A DNA stretch of 64,000 bases from UBA6522 sp965204155 (lineage in GTDB: Bacteria; Pseudomonadota; Gammaproteobacteria; Steroidobacterales; Rariloculaceae): NCBI GenBank assembly GCA_965204155.1, contig OZ241971.1:2728001-2792000 (forward strand). The letters run 5' to 3'. Shown piece after piece: positions 36,192-46,086 of the stretch; position 1 is the stretch's first letter, and every line of letters starts with the position of its first letter. A program made the translations under genes and the position numbers. The notes below the pieces were generated by a model that was not told the DNA's origin, did not search any database, and saw only the letters and a list, made by a program, of their open reading frames with translations.

Positions 36192-36480
36192 GGTTGGTTC
36201 CCCGGTGTGTTGTGAGTGTTCCGCCAGATTAAACGCGTGGCGGCCCGGCGCAAAATACCGAAGTGTTCGCCCTTAATGACGGTTCGAAATATGGGCAGCC
36301 ATCTTCGATGTGGCGAAGCCGAAATGATCGGCCATTGAAGTAGCGTTGAAACACCCGGCACCTATCGTGGATTTCCGCATTAAGAATCCTTAAGAAACGC
36401 TACGCCTTGTCGCTTGCGTCGGCAGGCCGGTGCAATAATGAATCGTTTACGTCCTTGCGGCGTTTGGGACCCGGTATTCC

Positions 36481-38709
36481 ATGCAACGAACCTTGACCGC
36501 CCCAGCCATCGCGGCCGCGTGTCTGATAGGTGTAACTGCAGGCGCGCAGGCGCCGGTCGAGTCCGGCGCCCGGGAGAAATCCGTGCGCATTGTGCGCACC
36601 GACTCGGCACCGGTGATCGACGGCGTGCTGGATGAGGAAATCTGGAGTCTCGCCGCGCCGATCGACGACTTTCACCAGATCAATCCCAATGAATACGACG
36701 AGCCTTCACAAACGACGGTGGTCGTCCTGCTCTACGACGATACCCACCTCTACGTCGGCGCGCGCCTGCTGGACAGCCAGCCCGGTCAAATTACCGCCCA
36801 GATTCTCCGGCAGGGCGAACGCATCGACGACGACGACTATTTCGGAGTCATCCTCGATCCGTTCCTCGATCGCCGCAACGGCTACCTGTTCCAGCTGAAT
36901 GCCAACGGGGTGCGTGCCGAGGCCATCTACCGGAACACCACCGAGACGAATTTCGATTGGGTGGGTATCTGGCGTGCGCAGGCCACGATGCACGAGGACG
37001 GGTGGACTGCGGAGATGGCCATACCGTTCAAGACCCTGTCCTTCAACCCGGACAGCGACAGTTGGGGCATCAATTTCACCCGCGGGGTTGCCCGCACGAA
37101 CGAGACCTCCGGCTGGATGTCCCGGACCCGTCAGCAGAATCCGAGCGTCGCCGGCACGATGGTGGGCCTGGACGGACTGGAGCAGGGCCTCGGCCTGGAC
37201 GTCGTTCCATCCCTGAGCAGCCGGGAGTCCCGGTTCTTCGTACCGGCGGATTCCGATTCGGCAACCGAGCCATCCCTGGATGTGTTCTACAAGTTCACTC
37301 CGGCGTTGACGGGCGTGCTGACGCTGAACACGGATTTCTCCGCGACCGAAGTGGACGACCGCCAGGTCAACCTCACACGGTTCAGCCTGCTGTTTCCGGA
37401 AAAACGCGATTTCTTCCTGCAGGACGCCGACATCTTCGAGTTTGCCCGACTCGCCGGTATGAGGGGCGGTCCCGACGGCGGGGGCGGCGGCGCGGCAGGT
37501 CAGAACGGCCGTCCGTTCTTCTCGCGCTCCATCGGTCTGAGCGAGTCGCGGCAACCCGTGGATATCGAGGCAGGCGCGAAGTTGACCGGCCGGCTCGGCC
37601 GCTGGAACCTCGGCGCCATCGACATCCGCCAGGCTGCATTCGAAGATGTCGAGGCAACGAACCTGTTCGTGGGCCGGGCCGTCGCCAATATCCTGGAGGA
37701 ATCGAATCTCGGCGTCATCGTGACCGACGGAGACCCCCATTCCAATCTGGACAACACGGTGGTGGGCGCGGACTTTCGCTACCTGAATACGCGCTTGCCG
37801 GGCAGGCGTACGGCCGAGGGCGATGCCTGGTACCAGAAATCCTCCACGCCCGGACTGGACGGAGACGACACGGCTTTCGGGGCCGGATTTCAAATTCGAA
37901 CCGTCGACAAGTTCAACGGCGAAGTGCGCTATTCCCAGTTGGGCGAGCATTTCAATCCCGCCCTGGGCTTCGCCAACCGCGTCGGCATCCGCCAGTATTC
38001 GGGAGATATCGGATACTCTCATCGGCCCCGGGGCGCCTTCTACCGTGCGCTGTTCGGTGGGCCCCAGTTTCGACGTAGCGAGCGACTGAGCGACGGAAGT
38101 CTGCAGAGCGAATCGCTCGGTTTTCGCAGCGGCATTTTCTCCCACGCCGGCGATCGGGCTTTCATCGGTTGCTCCCGGGACACGGAAGGGCTGATTCGCC
38201 CGTTTACCATCCGCCGAGCCCGGGACCCCGCCGACAATGTGGTGATTTCGCCGGGTTTGTATACCTTCAACGTTTGCAGCCTCAACGCCGGGACCGCCGA
38301 TCAGCGCAAGGTTGCCGGGCGCATGGTCTACGAGTCGGGAGATTTCTACAACGGCCGGAAGGTCTCGCTGCAGCCGGGAATCACGTGGCGTCCCTCTTCG
38401 CACTTTGCCGTTGACCTTCAGTATCGGGTCGATGACATCGAACTGCCGCAGGGCTCGTTCGTGTCCCGGCTCACCCGGCTGCGCACGGATGTCGTCTTCT
38501 CCTCGACGCTCTCCTGGGTCAACCTCGTCCAGTGGGACAATGACACCTACGAATTCGGGATCAACTCACGCCTGCACTGGATTCCGCAGGCCGGGAGAGA
38601 AGTCTACCTGGTGGTGAATCACAACCTCGTGGATTATGACGAGGATGGCACGTACCGTTCGATGAACGCCGATCTGACGGCGAAGCTGAATTACACGATT
38701 CGATTTTGA
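36481..38709 (+). CDS. DUF5916 protein with CBM9-like N-terminal domain (paralog)
   Basis: 742 residues, a close paralog of the protein at 29530: both share VRIVRTDSAPVIDGVL-type openings, EVDDRQVNL, FPEKRDFFL and a final NYTIRF. It has a Gly-rich loop (MRGGPDGGGGGAAGQ) where the paralog has GGIGGQRQ. An extra Cys pair (FIGCS..., FNVCS) near the C-terminus is not in the paralog. Outer membrane location is inferred from the C-terminal Phe. Function unknown. Confidence 0.85.
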   Translation: MQRTLTAPAIAAACLIGVTAGAQAPVESGAREKSVRIVRTDSAPVIDGVLDEEIWSLAAPIDDFHQINPNEYDEPSQTTVVVLLYDDTHLYVGARLLDSQPGQITAQILRQGERIDDDDYFGVILDPFLDRRNGYLFQLNANGVRAEAIYRNTTETNFDWVGIWRAQATMHEDGWTAEMAIPFKTLSFNPDSDSWGINFTRGVARTNETSGWMSRTRQQNPSVAGTMVGLDGLEQGLGLDVVPSLSSRESRFFVPADSDSATEPSLDVFYKFTPALTGVLTLNTDFSATEVDDRQVNLTRFSLLFPEKRDFFLQDADIFEFARLAGMRGGPDGGGGGAAGQNGRPFFSRSIGLSESRQPVDIEAGAKLTGRLGRWNLGAIDIRQAAFEDVEATNLFVGRAVANILEESNLGVIVTDGDPHSNLDNTVVGADFRYLNTRLPGRRTAEGDAWYQKSSTPGLDGDDTAFGAGFQIRTVDKFNGEVRYSQLGEHFNPALGFANRVGIRQYSGDIGYSHRPRGAFYRALFGGPQFRRSERLSDGSLQSESLGFRSGIFSHAGDRAFIGCSRDTEGLIRPFTIRRARDPADNVVISPGLYTFNVCSLNAGTADQRKVAGRMVYESGDFYNGRKVSLQPGITWRPSSHFAVDLQYRVDDIELPQGSFVSRLTRLRTDVVFSSTLSWVNLVQWDNDTYEFGINSRLHWIPQAGREVYLVVNHNLVDYDEDGTYRSMNADLTAKLNYTIRF

Positions 38710-38718
38710 GGTGGCGGG

Positions 38719-38869
38719 GCCGCGAGGGCGCGTGCGAACAGCCCTTGCACGCTCAATTTCGCCCGCCATCCATGGCGGGCTCAAATCGGCGCGCGGCGCT
38801 CCTGGCCATCCATGGCCCCGCGCCGCACACACGACGCGTGCAAGGGCTGTTCGCACGCGCCCTCGCGGC
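38719..38869. repeat. 151-base T-shaped palindromic element
   Basis: A perfect 34-base inverted repeat (38719-38752 and 38836-38869) encloses two smaller hairpins. Hairpin 1 is GCCCGCCAT-CC-ATGGCGGGC (38761-38780). Hairpin 2 (38793-38826) has GCGGCGC/GCGCCGC arms around GGCCAT-CC-ATGGCC. Both share the core GCCATCCATGGC, 40 bases apart. Single-stranded it would fold into a long stem with two side arms. It lies between convergent genes and could end transcription, but its size suggests a dispersed repeat (REPIN- or MITE-like). Confidence 0.85.
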
Positions 38870-38895
38870 GTGGTCGGTTTCGTCCGAGGTCGAGT

Positions 38896-39993
38896 CTACG
38901 GCTGGGGCAGGGTTACGGGGACTTCGTATTCGTCTTCGGTGTAGCCGGCGGTGATGTAGTACCAGGCGACTTCCATGGAGCACTCGGCCTGGAGTATGGG
39001 GCGGTCGGCGACCTTGGCCCAGGAGTGCTGGATGATCAGCGGTTCCGTCAGGTACTCGGGGTCGGTGATGGTGAATTCGCCCTTCAAGGCCATGCCGTCT
39101 TCTTCGAGCCAGTAGCGTTCGGCCAGGTGCTTTTGATCGCTTGAATGCAGGCCGATCTGGATGCCCCAGCGGTCGTCGATGAAGTGGGTGGTTTCGATGA
39201 CCAGTACGTCGTCTTCGAAGTGGCCGGTGGAGTGGCCCCAGGCACTGGGCTCCGGCGGGGGGGCGGTGTCCGGACTCATGTGGACCACGCGGGGCTGCGG
39301 CCAGAGGTCGCGGTCGATGACGATGGTGTCCTCGTCTTCCCAGCGGAAGTTGTAGGCCATGGGCATCATCATCATGCGCGGCGGGCCGGGGTAGATGCAT
39401 TCGTTCAACGGGTTTTGGGACTCGTGGAACCCGGCGACCAGCGCACGGCCGTTTTCGTTCAGCGGCATGCCCTGCGGAGGCTCGCGGTAGGGGCTGACGG
39501 TGCGCGTCCAGAAACCGGAAGGGAACGATTCGGCGGGCACGACTTCTGTGTCGACAGCCGAACCGGACGGGGGTTCGGCGCCCGTTTCCGCAAGGTGGTC
39601 CTGCAACAGCCTGCTGCTCGCGAACATCCGCGGTCCGTCTTCGGACTGTGCCCAGTCCAGGCCCATGTAGGGGCGGTCCGGGTCGCGGTCATGGGCGCCG
39701 TGCCAGATGATGGGATCCCCGGGCCGGAAGGTGTCCGACGTCCAGCCCAGCCTGGCAAGGGAGGGCGGGTTCATGGTTTCCACGGTGTACTGGACCAGCT
39801 CACCGTTTTCGTCCGGCACGTCGATGATCAGGTACACGTGCGGCACCTTCCACAGGAATTCGGATACGACGCCTGCCTTGGTCTGGGGATTGTCGGAGTC
39901 CAGGCTGGCATGGGAGTGATGTGCGGCCGTGCCTGCGGCCTGGGCCAGTCCGGCGGCGGCGACGGTGCAGGAAATTGTTCTCGCCCGGTTCAT
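38896..39993 (-). CDS. Secreted DUF6152-like (A) protein with B-like C-terminal domain
   Basis: 365 residues; the signal peptide ends GTAA so the mature start is HHSHASLDSD, with VPHVYLIIDV as the second motif. The C-terminal half has a B-like stretch (WGHSTGHFEDDVLVIETTHF) and a Met-rich run (PPRMMMMPM). It is separate from the operon at 22917-26505 but repeats the A-B fusion of 25444. Stop is 27 bases from the T-shaped palindrome. Function unknown. Confidence 0.72.
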   Translation of the reverse strand: MNRARTISCTVAAAGLAQAAGTAAHHSHASLDSDNPQTKAGVVSEFLWKVPHVYLIIDVPDENGELVQYTVETMNPPSLARLGWTSDTFRPGDPIIWHGAHDRDPDRPYMGLDWAQSEDGPRMFASSRLLQDHLAETGAEPPSGSAVDTEVVPAESFPSGFWTRTVSPYREPPQGMPLNENGRALVAGFHESQNPLNECIYPGPPRMMMMPMAYNFRWEDEDTIVIDRDLWPQPRVVHMSPDTAPPPEPSAWGHSTGHFEDDVLVIETTHFIDDRWGIQIGLHSSDQKHLAERYWLEEDGMALKGEFTITDPEYLTEPLIIQHSWAKVADRPILQAECSMEVAWYYITAGYTEDEYEVPVTLPQP

Positions 39994-40236
39994 CGGCTGA
40001 TACTCGCACTGTGTCCTGAAAGGAGATTCTAAGTCAGTTTGGCCGATGCCCGCGCCCTGCGTGTGCCAAAAAGTGTTGCGGGCTTTACACTTCTATGCAG
40101 ATTTCCCCGGGCCGAATGGGCAAACTACTTTCAGCGAAGGAGCGTTCGAGCCTGGACAGCCGTGCCGCAGATGTCAGGTGTCCGGAGCAGGCGCACGTTA
40201 TTTGAAACCGACAATTCAGCCAGCGGGTCAAGAGTC

Positions 40237-40815
40237 ATGAAATCTTTCAGGGCGGTTCTCTTCAGTCTCGGCGTTCTGCTACCGGCGATTGCCGGTTCCC
40301 ATCACAGCGTGCCGGCGGAGTACGGCGACTCGGGTACGCCGACCCACTACATTGAGGGCACCATCAGCCGGGTCCTGTGGAACAATCCGCATATCTTCAT
40401 CAATATCGTGACCTCCGGCGGAGAGGTCGAGGCTGGCGAGAACTGGCGCCTCACGACGCACCCCATCAACATCATGGAAGGGACCTACGGCTTCCGCAGC
40501 GATGAATTCAACGAGGGGGACGAGGTCAGGGTGTACGGGTGGTTCCACCTGCGCGGCCAGCCGCTGTTCCAGATCCGGGCGATCTCGGTCAACGAGGGCC
40601 CGATGCAGTCGACGCTGCGGTTCTCCGATCTGCGGGATATCGTCAAGGGGACGCTGGCTGAGCAGCAGATCATTCCGACGAGGAACATCAACGGTACCAG
40701 TCCCTCCCGGGCCGGCGCCGAGACGGTTCAGGCGCTGGGCGAGATGGGCTACCTGGACGAGCAGGGCAACGTCAATCTCCCGGACGAAATTCTGTATCCG
40801 GATTATTCGCCTTAG
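40237..40815 (+). CDS. Secreted DUF6152 protein (domain A)
   Basis: Start ATG 40237 gives a clean signal peptide ending AIAGS, so the mature form begins HHSVPAEYG; the second motif is NNPHIFINIV. This is the closest relative of the 24211 protein (same GDxxxxYGxxxxxxxPLFQIRAISVNEGP layout). It carries an extra 50-residue tail ending ILYPDYSP. Single gene, followed after 198 bases by the molybdenum enzyme operon. Confidence 0.78.
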   Translation: MKSFRAVLFSLGVLLPAIAGSHHSVPAEYGDSGTPTHYIEGTISRVLWNNPHIFINIVTSGGEVEAGENWRLTTHPINIMEGTYGFRSDEFNEGDEVRVYGWFHLRGQPLFQIRAISVNEGPMQSTLRFSDLRDIVKGTLAEQQIIPTRNINGTSPSRAGAETVQALGEMGYLDEQGNVNLPDEILYPDYSP

Positions 40816-41013
40816 ACGTGGCGCGGCCGGCCGGTCTCGGGCGCGATTGACCCCGCGTCTAGTTCGGGGTATGCGGGCCGGGATCGGGCGATGTCTCCAA
40901 ACACCGCATGAAATCGTGTATTCATCGCGCGTATGGTTGTCTATTCGGGTGAATTTTCATACGATGCTGCTAAACAACAACACGCTGCAAACACTATTTT
41001 CAGGTGGCTTTCA

Positions 41014-41700
41014 ATGACCGACGAAAAAACGCTTGTTTCAGGAATTGATGTACCCTCGCCTGCGTCCGGCACGGACGATGGTGGCGTGCTCGGGACGATC
41101 GGCAGGGTCGGTGCGTCGAGGCGTCAGTTCATCAAGGGGGTAATCTCCTCCGGAGCCGCCGTGAGTTCCGCCGGGTACGTCTTCGGCGGCATGGCGGGCT
41201 GCGCGACCGAAGAGGCGCCGATGGCCGGCGGCGTCGAGCGGCTGATCAGCCTCAACGTCAACGGCGAAACCCGCCGCGTGGACGTGCTGCCGTACGAAAC
41301 GCTGGCCATGACCCTCCGGTACAAGCTGGGGCTGACGGGCACCAAGCTGGGCTGCGACCGCGCCGAATGCGGTGCCTGCACGGTGCTGCTGGACGGCGTC
41401 TCCACGTACTCGTGCTCCACACTGACGCACACAGTACGAGGCCGCGCCATCCGGACCGTCGAAGGCCTGGAAGGCCCCAATGGCGAGTTGCACCCGGTGC
41501 AGCAGGCGATGATCGACGAGTTGGGCCCGCAGTGCGGCTTCTGCACGCCGGGCCAGGTGATGGCCGCGGTGGCGTTGCTTGAGGCGAACCCCAGGCCCAC
41601 CCGGGACGAGGCGAGGTTTGCCCTGTCGGGCAACCTCTGCCGGTGCGGGGCCTACGACCATTATCTGAATTCCGTGATGCGCGCGGCGCAGAGCGCTTGA
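41014..41700 (+). CDS. [2Fe-2S] subunit of exported molybdenum hydroxylase
   Basis: ATG 41014 gives 228 residues. SRRQFIKG (36-41) is a twin-arginine motif, so the enzyme should be exported folded. Cysteines for two clusters: Cys114, 119, 122, 134 (plant-ferredoxin type, CDRAECGAC) and Cys174, 177, 209, 211 (CGFC ... CRCG). The Tat signal ends near MAGC, and this Cys63 might be lipid-modified. A one-base gap to the next start. It would carry its partners across in hitchhiker fashion, as with PaoA-type enzymes. Confidence 0.9.
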   Translation: MTDEKTLVSGIDVPSPASGTDDGGVLGTIGRVGASRRQFIKGVISSGAAVSSAGYVFGGMAGCATEEAPMAGGVERLISLNVNGETRRVDVLPYETLAMTLRYKLGLTGTKLGCDRAECGACTVLLDGVSTYSCSTLTHTVRGRAIRTVEGLEGPNGELHPVQQAMIDELGPQCGFCTPGQVMAAVALLEANPRPTRDEARFALSGNLCRCGAYDHYLNSVMRAAQSA

Positions 41701-41701
41701 G

Positions 41702-44113
41702 ATGGCTTACACACTACTTGGAAAGGACTTCACCCCGCCGGACGTGCGGGCAAAGGTCACGGGTAGCGCCAAATACACCGAGGACTTCCGCGCCGAGGGC
41801 ATGGCGTTCTGCAAACTGTTGTTGAGCCCAGCGCCCCATGCGCGAGTCACCAACGTGGACGTCTCCGCAGTGCTCGAGATGGAAGGCGTTCTGGGCGTCC
41901 TCCAGGCCTCCGAGCTGCGGGCGCCACCGCCGCCGGTGGAGCCTGCGCTCACCGACGAGCCGCTCTTCGTCGGGCAGCCGATCCTGGCGGTGGCCGCCGA
42001 GACCGAAACCATTGCCTCGGACGCTCTGGACGCCATTGCCTACGACCTCGAACCGTTGCCGTTCACCGTCGATCCGCTGGAGGCGCTCTATCCGGGTGGC
42101 CCGAGCGCACGGCAGGACGGCAACGCCGCCGTCGTCAATTACGGCAATACCGTCGTCGAGACCCGCCACTGGACGGCACAGGATTTCGCTGCTGCCGACG
42201 ACGGGCAGCTTCCCACCGGTGAACCCAACCTGGAGTGGTCCTACGGCGACGTCGAACAGGCGCTGGCCGATGCGGCGCTGGTACTGGACGAGAGTTTTGT
42301 CACGGCGGGACTGGCCCATCACAGCATGGAGCCGCGCACCACCATGGCCTATTGGGAGAACGGCAAGGTGCATCTGCACGGCTCGTGCCAGAGCCAGAGC
42401 CTGTCCATGCCGATTCTGGCGGGCATGCTGGGCATGGCGCAGGAAGACATCGTTTTCGTGTCGGAGTATTGCGGCGGCGGATTCGGATCCAAGGCCGTGC
42501 CGTTTCCCAGCATGGCGATACCGGTCAATCTCTCCCGCAAGATCGGCCGACCGGTCATGATGCGCCTGACCCGCCACGAGGAGTACTATCTGGGACTGGC
42601 TCGCACAGGCTTCCAGGGCCGAATCCGGCTGGGATTCAGCTCGGACGGCCGGGTGACGGCCGCCGACCTGTTCCTGATCCAGGAAAACGGCCCTCACGCC
42701 GGGTTCCCCAACCTCACCGGCGCCGCTGCGGGCGTGTCGGCGATGTACCAGCCGGAGTCGATGCGCTTCCGCGGCGTGGGTGTGTTCACCAATACACCGC
42801 CGCGCATGGCCCAGCGCGGACCGGGTTACAACGAAATGTCCGCTGCCATCGAGCCGCTGATCGACAAGGCGGCGCGGGAACTGGATCTCGATCGCCTTGC
42901 AATCCGCATGATCAATGCACCGGGCGAGGGCGCCACGGTGGGCCCGCAACGGACTCCGCTGACCAGCGCGTTCCTGCCCGAAGCGCTGACCATGGCGGCC
43001 GAGCAGTTCAACTGGGAGGAGCGCAAGTCGCTGAGCGGCCAGCGCAACGGCTCGAAGGTGACCGGCGTGGGCGTCGGCCTGGCATACCATCCCGCCGGCA
43101 ACAACGGCTTTGACGGGCTGGTGCGGTTGACGCCGGAAGGCAAGCTCCACATTCACACCGGTGTGGGCAATCTCGGCACCTACTCCCACAGCGCCACGTC
43201 CCGCGTGGCCGCGGAAGTCCTGAAGTGCGACTGGGCCGACTGCATCATCGAGCGCGGCGACAGCCGCCGGCACCTGCCGCACAACCAGGGGCAATTCGGC
43301 AGCAACACCTCGTTTACCATGAGCCGTACCAACTACGTGGCGGCCATGGACGCGGTAGCCAAGCTGAAGGAGATCGCGGCCATGGACCTCGGCGGGTCGC
43401 CCGAGGACTACGACATCGGCGGCCATCGCGTCTTCGCCAGGGACGACGAGTCGAAATTCCTGACCTATCCGGATGCGGCCCGAAGGGCGATCGAACTGGG
43501 CGGCAAGTTCTCCGGCGAAGAGGCGCCGGAGGACATCAACCCCACCACGCAGATGGCCGTCGCGGGTCTGGCCGGCACCGGCCTGATCGGCGTCGCCAGG
43601 GACAACATCGAACTGAACGGACAGCCCGCGGCCCATGTCGCCGGCTGCGCCCAGGTGGAGCTGGACGTGGAGACCGGGTTGGTGGAGGTCGTTGATTACG
43701 CTGCGGCGGTTGACTGCGGCACGGTCGTGCATCCCATGAGCCTCGCGACCCAGACCAAGGGCGGCGCGGTGATGGGAATCGGCATGGCCCGCTACGAGCG
43801 CCACATTTACGATCGGCAGAATGGCCTGCCGGGCAACATCGGGTTTCACCAGGCGAAGCCGCCTTCCTACCTGGACGTGCCCGCGGAGATGCAGACCGGT
43901 GCGGTGGACATGCCCGATCCGGAGAATCCGGTGGGAATCAAGGGTATGGGCGAACCGGTCATGGGCGCCGGGCTGGCGGCCGTGCTGAACGCCATCTCCG
44001 ATGCCATGGGCGGGCATGTCTTCAACCGCACCCCCGTCACGACCGACATGATCGTCAACGCGCTGGCAGGCCAGGAACAATCCCACGGCCCGCTGGATGT
44101 CAATACAGCCTGA
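41702..44113 (+). CDS. Molybdopterin-binding catalytic subunit of exported molybdenum hydroxylase
   Basis: 803 residues without signal peptide. An a/b hammerhead (1-115), then the cofactor domain with FGSKAVPF, MAQRGPGYNEM and the active-site Glu in KGMGEPVMGAG. This xanthine/aldehyde dehydrogenase family hydroxylates aldehydes or N-heterocycles using a molybdopterin (often cytosine dinucleotide) cofactor. The exact substrate is unknown. Close paralog at 11839. Coupled to the FeS gene by position. Confidence 0.93.
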   Translation: MAYTLLGKDFTPPDVRAKVTGSAKYTEDFRAEGMAFCKLLLSPAPHARVTNVDVSAVLEMEGVLGVLQASELRAPPPPVEPALTDEPLFVGQPILAVAAETETIASDALDAIAYDLEPLPFTVDPLEALYPGGPSARQDGNAAVVNYGNTVVETRHWTAQDFAAADDGQLPTGEPNLEWSYGDVEQALADAALVLDESFVTAGLAHHSMEPRTTMAYWENGKVHLHGSCQSQSLSMPILAGMLGMAQEDIVFVSEYCGGGFGSKAVPFPSMAIPVNLSRKIGRPVMMRLTRHEEYYLGLARTGFQGRIRLGFSSDGRVTAADLFLIQENGPHAGFPNLTGAAAGVSAMYQPESMRFRGVGVFTNTPPRMAQRGPGYNEMSAAIEPLIDKAARELDLDRLAIRMINAPGEGATVGPQRTPLTSAFLPEALTMAAEQFNWEERKSLSGQRNGSKVTGVGVGLAYHPAGNNGFDGLVRLTPEGKLHIHTGVGNLGTYSHSATSRVAAEVLKCDWADCIIERGDSRRHLPHNQGQFGSNTSFTMSRTNYVAAMDAVAKLKEIAAMDLGGSPEDYDIGGHRVFARDDESKFLTYPDAARRAIELGGKFSGEEAPEDINPTTQMAVAGLAGTGLIGVARDNIELNGQPAAHVAGCAQVELDVETGLVEVVDYAAAVDCGTVVHPMSLATQTKGGAVMGIGMARYERHIYDRQNGLPGNIGFHQAKPPSYLDVPAEMQTGAVDMPDPENPVGIKGMGEPVMGAGLAAVLNAISDAMGGHVFNRTPVTTDMIVNALAGQEQSHGPLDVNTA

Positions 44114-44125
44114 AGGAGCAAAGCC

Positions 44126-45115
44126 ATGTCCAAAGACATGATGCGCGCATTTGAACTCTATCAACCCGACAGCGTGGAGAACGCCGTTGAGCTACTGGGC
44201 CGTTTCGGCGCCGATGGATGGGCGATGGCCGGGGGCAACGATACCCTCGACTGGTTCAAGGATCGGGTGAAGTACGCTGGTTCCGTGGTCGATCTGTCGG
44301 GGGTGGAAGCCCTCCGCGGGATCCGCGAGACGGCCGACGGTGTGGAAATCGGCGCCATGACGACGCTCACCGAGATCGAGGCCAGCCCGCTGATCCAGGA
44401 GCGTTACAGCGTTCTGGCCGATGCGGCACGCCGCGTCGCGAGTCCGCAGATCCGCAACACCGGCACCATCGGCGGCAACGTCGCCCAGGACACCCGCTGC
44501 TGGTACTACCGCTACGGTGTGGACTGCTACCGCGCCGGCGGCAATAGCTGTTACGCGGATACGCCGCAGGGTCAGAACCGCGAGCACTGCCTGTGGGGAG
44601 CCGACCGCTGCATCGCGGTCACGCCATCGGATACGGCGCCGGCGCTGGTCGTGCTGGACGCGCGGATGGCGATAGTGAACGCCGACGGCGAACGCGAGGT
44701 GCCGGCGGAGGAATTCTTCATCGGCCCGGAAATCGACATCGAACGGATGACGGTGCTTGAGCCGGGAGACCTGTTGACGGCGATCCGCATTCCCAACGAC
44801 TGGGCCGGCGCGCAGTTCTACTTCGAGAAAGTCGCCGACCGCAACACCTGGGACTTTCCGCTGGTGAACATCGCCTCGGCCATGTTCGTGGAGGGCGGAG
44901 CGGTTTCTCGCATTCGCATGGCGGCCGGCGCGGTGGAGTGCGTGCCGCGGCGGCTCTCCGTTGTGGAGGAAATCGTGACCGGCAGCGCACCGGACGAAGA
45001 GACCGCGGCCCTGGCGGGTCAGGCGGCCGTGCGCGGTGCGACGCCCTTCAACTACAACCACTTCAAGATCCCGCTGCTGGAAAACCTGGTCAAGCGCGCC
45101 ATACGCGATTCGTGA
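44126..45115 (+). CDS. FAD-binding subunit of exported molybdenum hydroxylase
   Basis: 329 residues; MAGGNDTLDWFKD (PP-loop), TIGGNVAQDTRCWYYRYG and the C-terminal AAGAVECVPRRLS domain match the CoxM/XdhB family. Between them is a Cys-rich stretch (RCWYYRYGVDCYRAGGNSCY, then HCLWGADRC) that resembles the extra [4Fe-4S] site of PaoB and 4-hydroxybenzoyl-CoA reductase. AAGGAG lies 10 bases upstream of ATG 44126. Electrons from the Mo centre would pass via FeS and FAD to the membrane components that follow. Confidence 0.9.
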   Translation: MSKDMMRAFELYQPDSVENAVELLGRFGADGWAMAGGNDTLDWFKDRVKYAGSVVDLSGVEALRGIRETADGVEIGAMTTLTEIEASPLIQERYSVLADAARRVASPQIRNTGTIGGNVAQDTRCWYYRYGVDCYRAGGNSCYADTPQGQNREHCLWGADRCIAVTPSDTAPALVVLDARMAIVNADGEREVPAEEFFIGPEIDIERMTVLEPGDLLTAIRIPNDWAGAQFYFEKVADRNTWDFPLVNIASAMFVEGGAVSRIRMAAGAVECVPRRLSVVEEIVTGSAPDEETAALAGQAAVRGATPFNYNHFKIPLLENLVKRAIRDS

Positions 45116-45171
45116 CGGCCTGCAACGGCCTTCACGGAAATACGGACGCTCTCTCCTGAGCGCGCGACCCG

Positions 45172-45330
45172 ATGGAGTTGTTGCGAACCAGCCGTGACGT
45201 CTGGGGCCAGGAGGTCCTGCAGGGCATGTCCTGGGACCTGATTCCGGTCTTCTTCGGCGCCGGCGCCGCCATCATTCTCTGCCACCTGTTGTATCGCTGG
45301 TTGCTGGCCCCGAAGGGCCAATCCAGGTAG
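45172..45330 (+). CDS. 52-residue single-pass membrane protein
   Basis: ATG 45172 to TAG 45328-45330. The protein opens MELLRTSRDVWGQEVLQGMS, then has a helix of about 21 residues (WDLIPVFFGAGAAIILCHLL) and a basic end (RWLLAPKGQSR). Only 3 bases separate it from the cytochrome b start, so it is likely a small subunit or assembly factor of the membrane electron acceptor. No family recognised. Easily missed because of its size. Confidence 0.65.
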   Translation: MELLRTSRDVWGQEVLQGMSWDLIPVFFGAGAAIILCHLLYRWLLAPKGQSR

Positions 45331-45333
45331 GCC

Positions 45334-45975
45334 ATGTCGGAAGGCGCCCGGAGGCTGACGCGTCACGCGTTGATCGATCGCCTGCTGCACTGGGGTATGG
45401 CGATTTCAACGCTCATCCTGCTGGGAACCGCGTTTCTGCCCATCCTGGGCATCGAGTTTGGGTGGGTCACCATTCACTGGGTCAGCGGCATCGTGCTCAC
45501 CGTGTTCGTGATCGTGCACACGGTTCGCGCATCGTTCTGGCAGGATCTCGGCTCCATGTGGGTCGACAGGGCGGACTTGCGCGACACCATGCAACTGGCT
45601 CGCTGGAACCTCCGCATGAGCGCCCGGCCGCCCGGACTGCCCGGCAAATACTCGCTCGCGCAGAAGCTGATCCACCATGTGTTCACGCTGACGGGACTGG
45701 TCGCCATCGTGACCGGCGGGCTGATGATGGTGAAGATCGATACCCCCTGGTGGGAGCGCAATCCCTACTGGCTCGGGGAAGACGTCTTCGGCATGATCTA
45801 CGTGCTCCACGATCTCGCGGCGCTGGCGCTGATCACGCTGGTGATGGTCCACATCTACTTCGCATTGCGGCCCGAGAAATTGCACTTCACCCGCTCCATG
45901 TTTCTGGGCTGGATCACCCGGCGCGAGTACAATGAGCATCATGACAGCGCTCGCTGGGCCGTGGATACGGATTGA
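45334..45975 (+). CDS. Cytochrome b561/FdnI-type membrane subunit
   Basis: 213 residues with four membrane helices and the heme-ligand histidines HALIDRLLHWG, VTIHWVSGIV, HHVFTLTGLV and YVLHDLAALA. Family members link periplasmic dehydrogenases to the quinone pool. In this operon it is the natural acceptor for the molybdenum hydroxylase, a role usually taken by soluble acceptors. Its C-terminus (REYNEHHDSARW) is cytoplasmic by the positive-inside rule. Confidence 0.88.
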   Translation: MSEGARRLTRHALIDRLLHWGMAISTLILLGTAFLPILGIEFGWVTIHWVSGIVLTVFVIVHTVRASFWQDLGSMWVDRADLRDTMQLARWNLRMSARPPGLPGKYSLAQKLIHHVFTLTGLVAIVTGGLMMVKIDTPWWERNPYWLGEDVFGMIYVLHDLAALALITLVMVHIYFALRPEKLHFTRSMFLGWITRREYNEHHDSARWAVDTD

Positions 45976-46086
45976 CCGAATGACGCGGCCACCCGACCTG
46001 ATTCGGATGCAGAAAACCGGGATGCCGGTTGTCGCCCGGTGCGGACGGATTCGCCGCGAGCGCTGACTGCCAACGGAGGGCGCGCA

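Noticed and set aside
38753..38860. Short frames across the T-shaped palindrome
   Set aside because: They arise from the palindrome itself, on both strands; no ribosome site.
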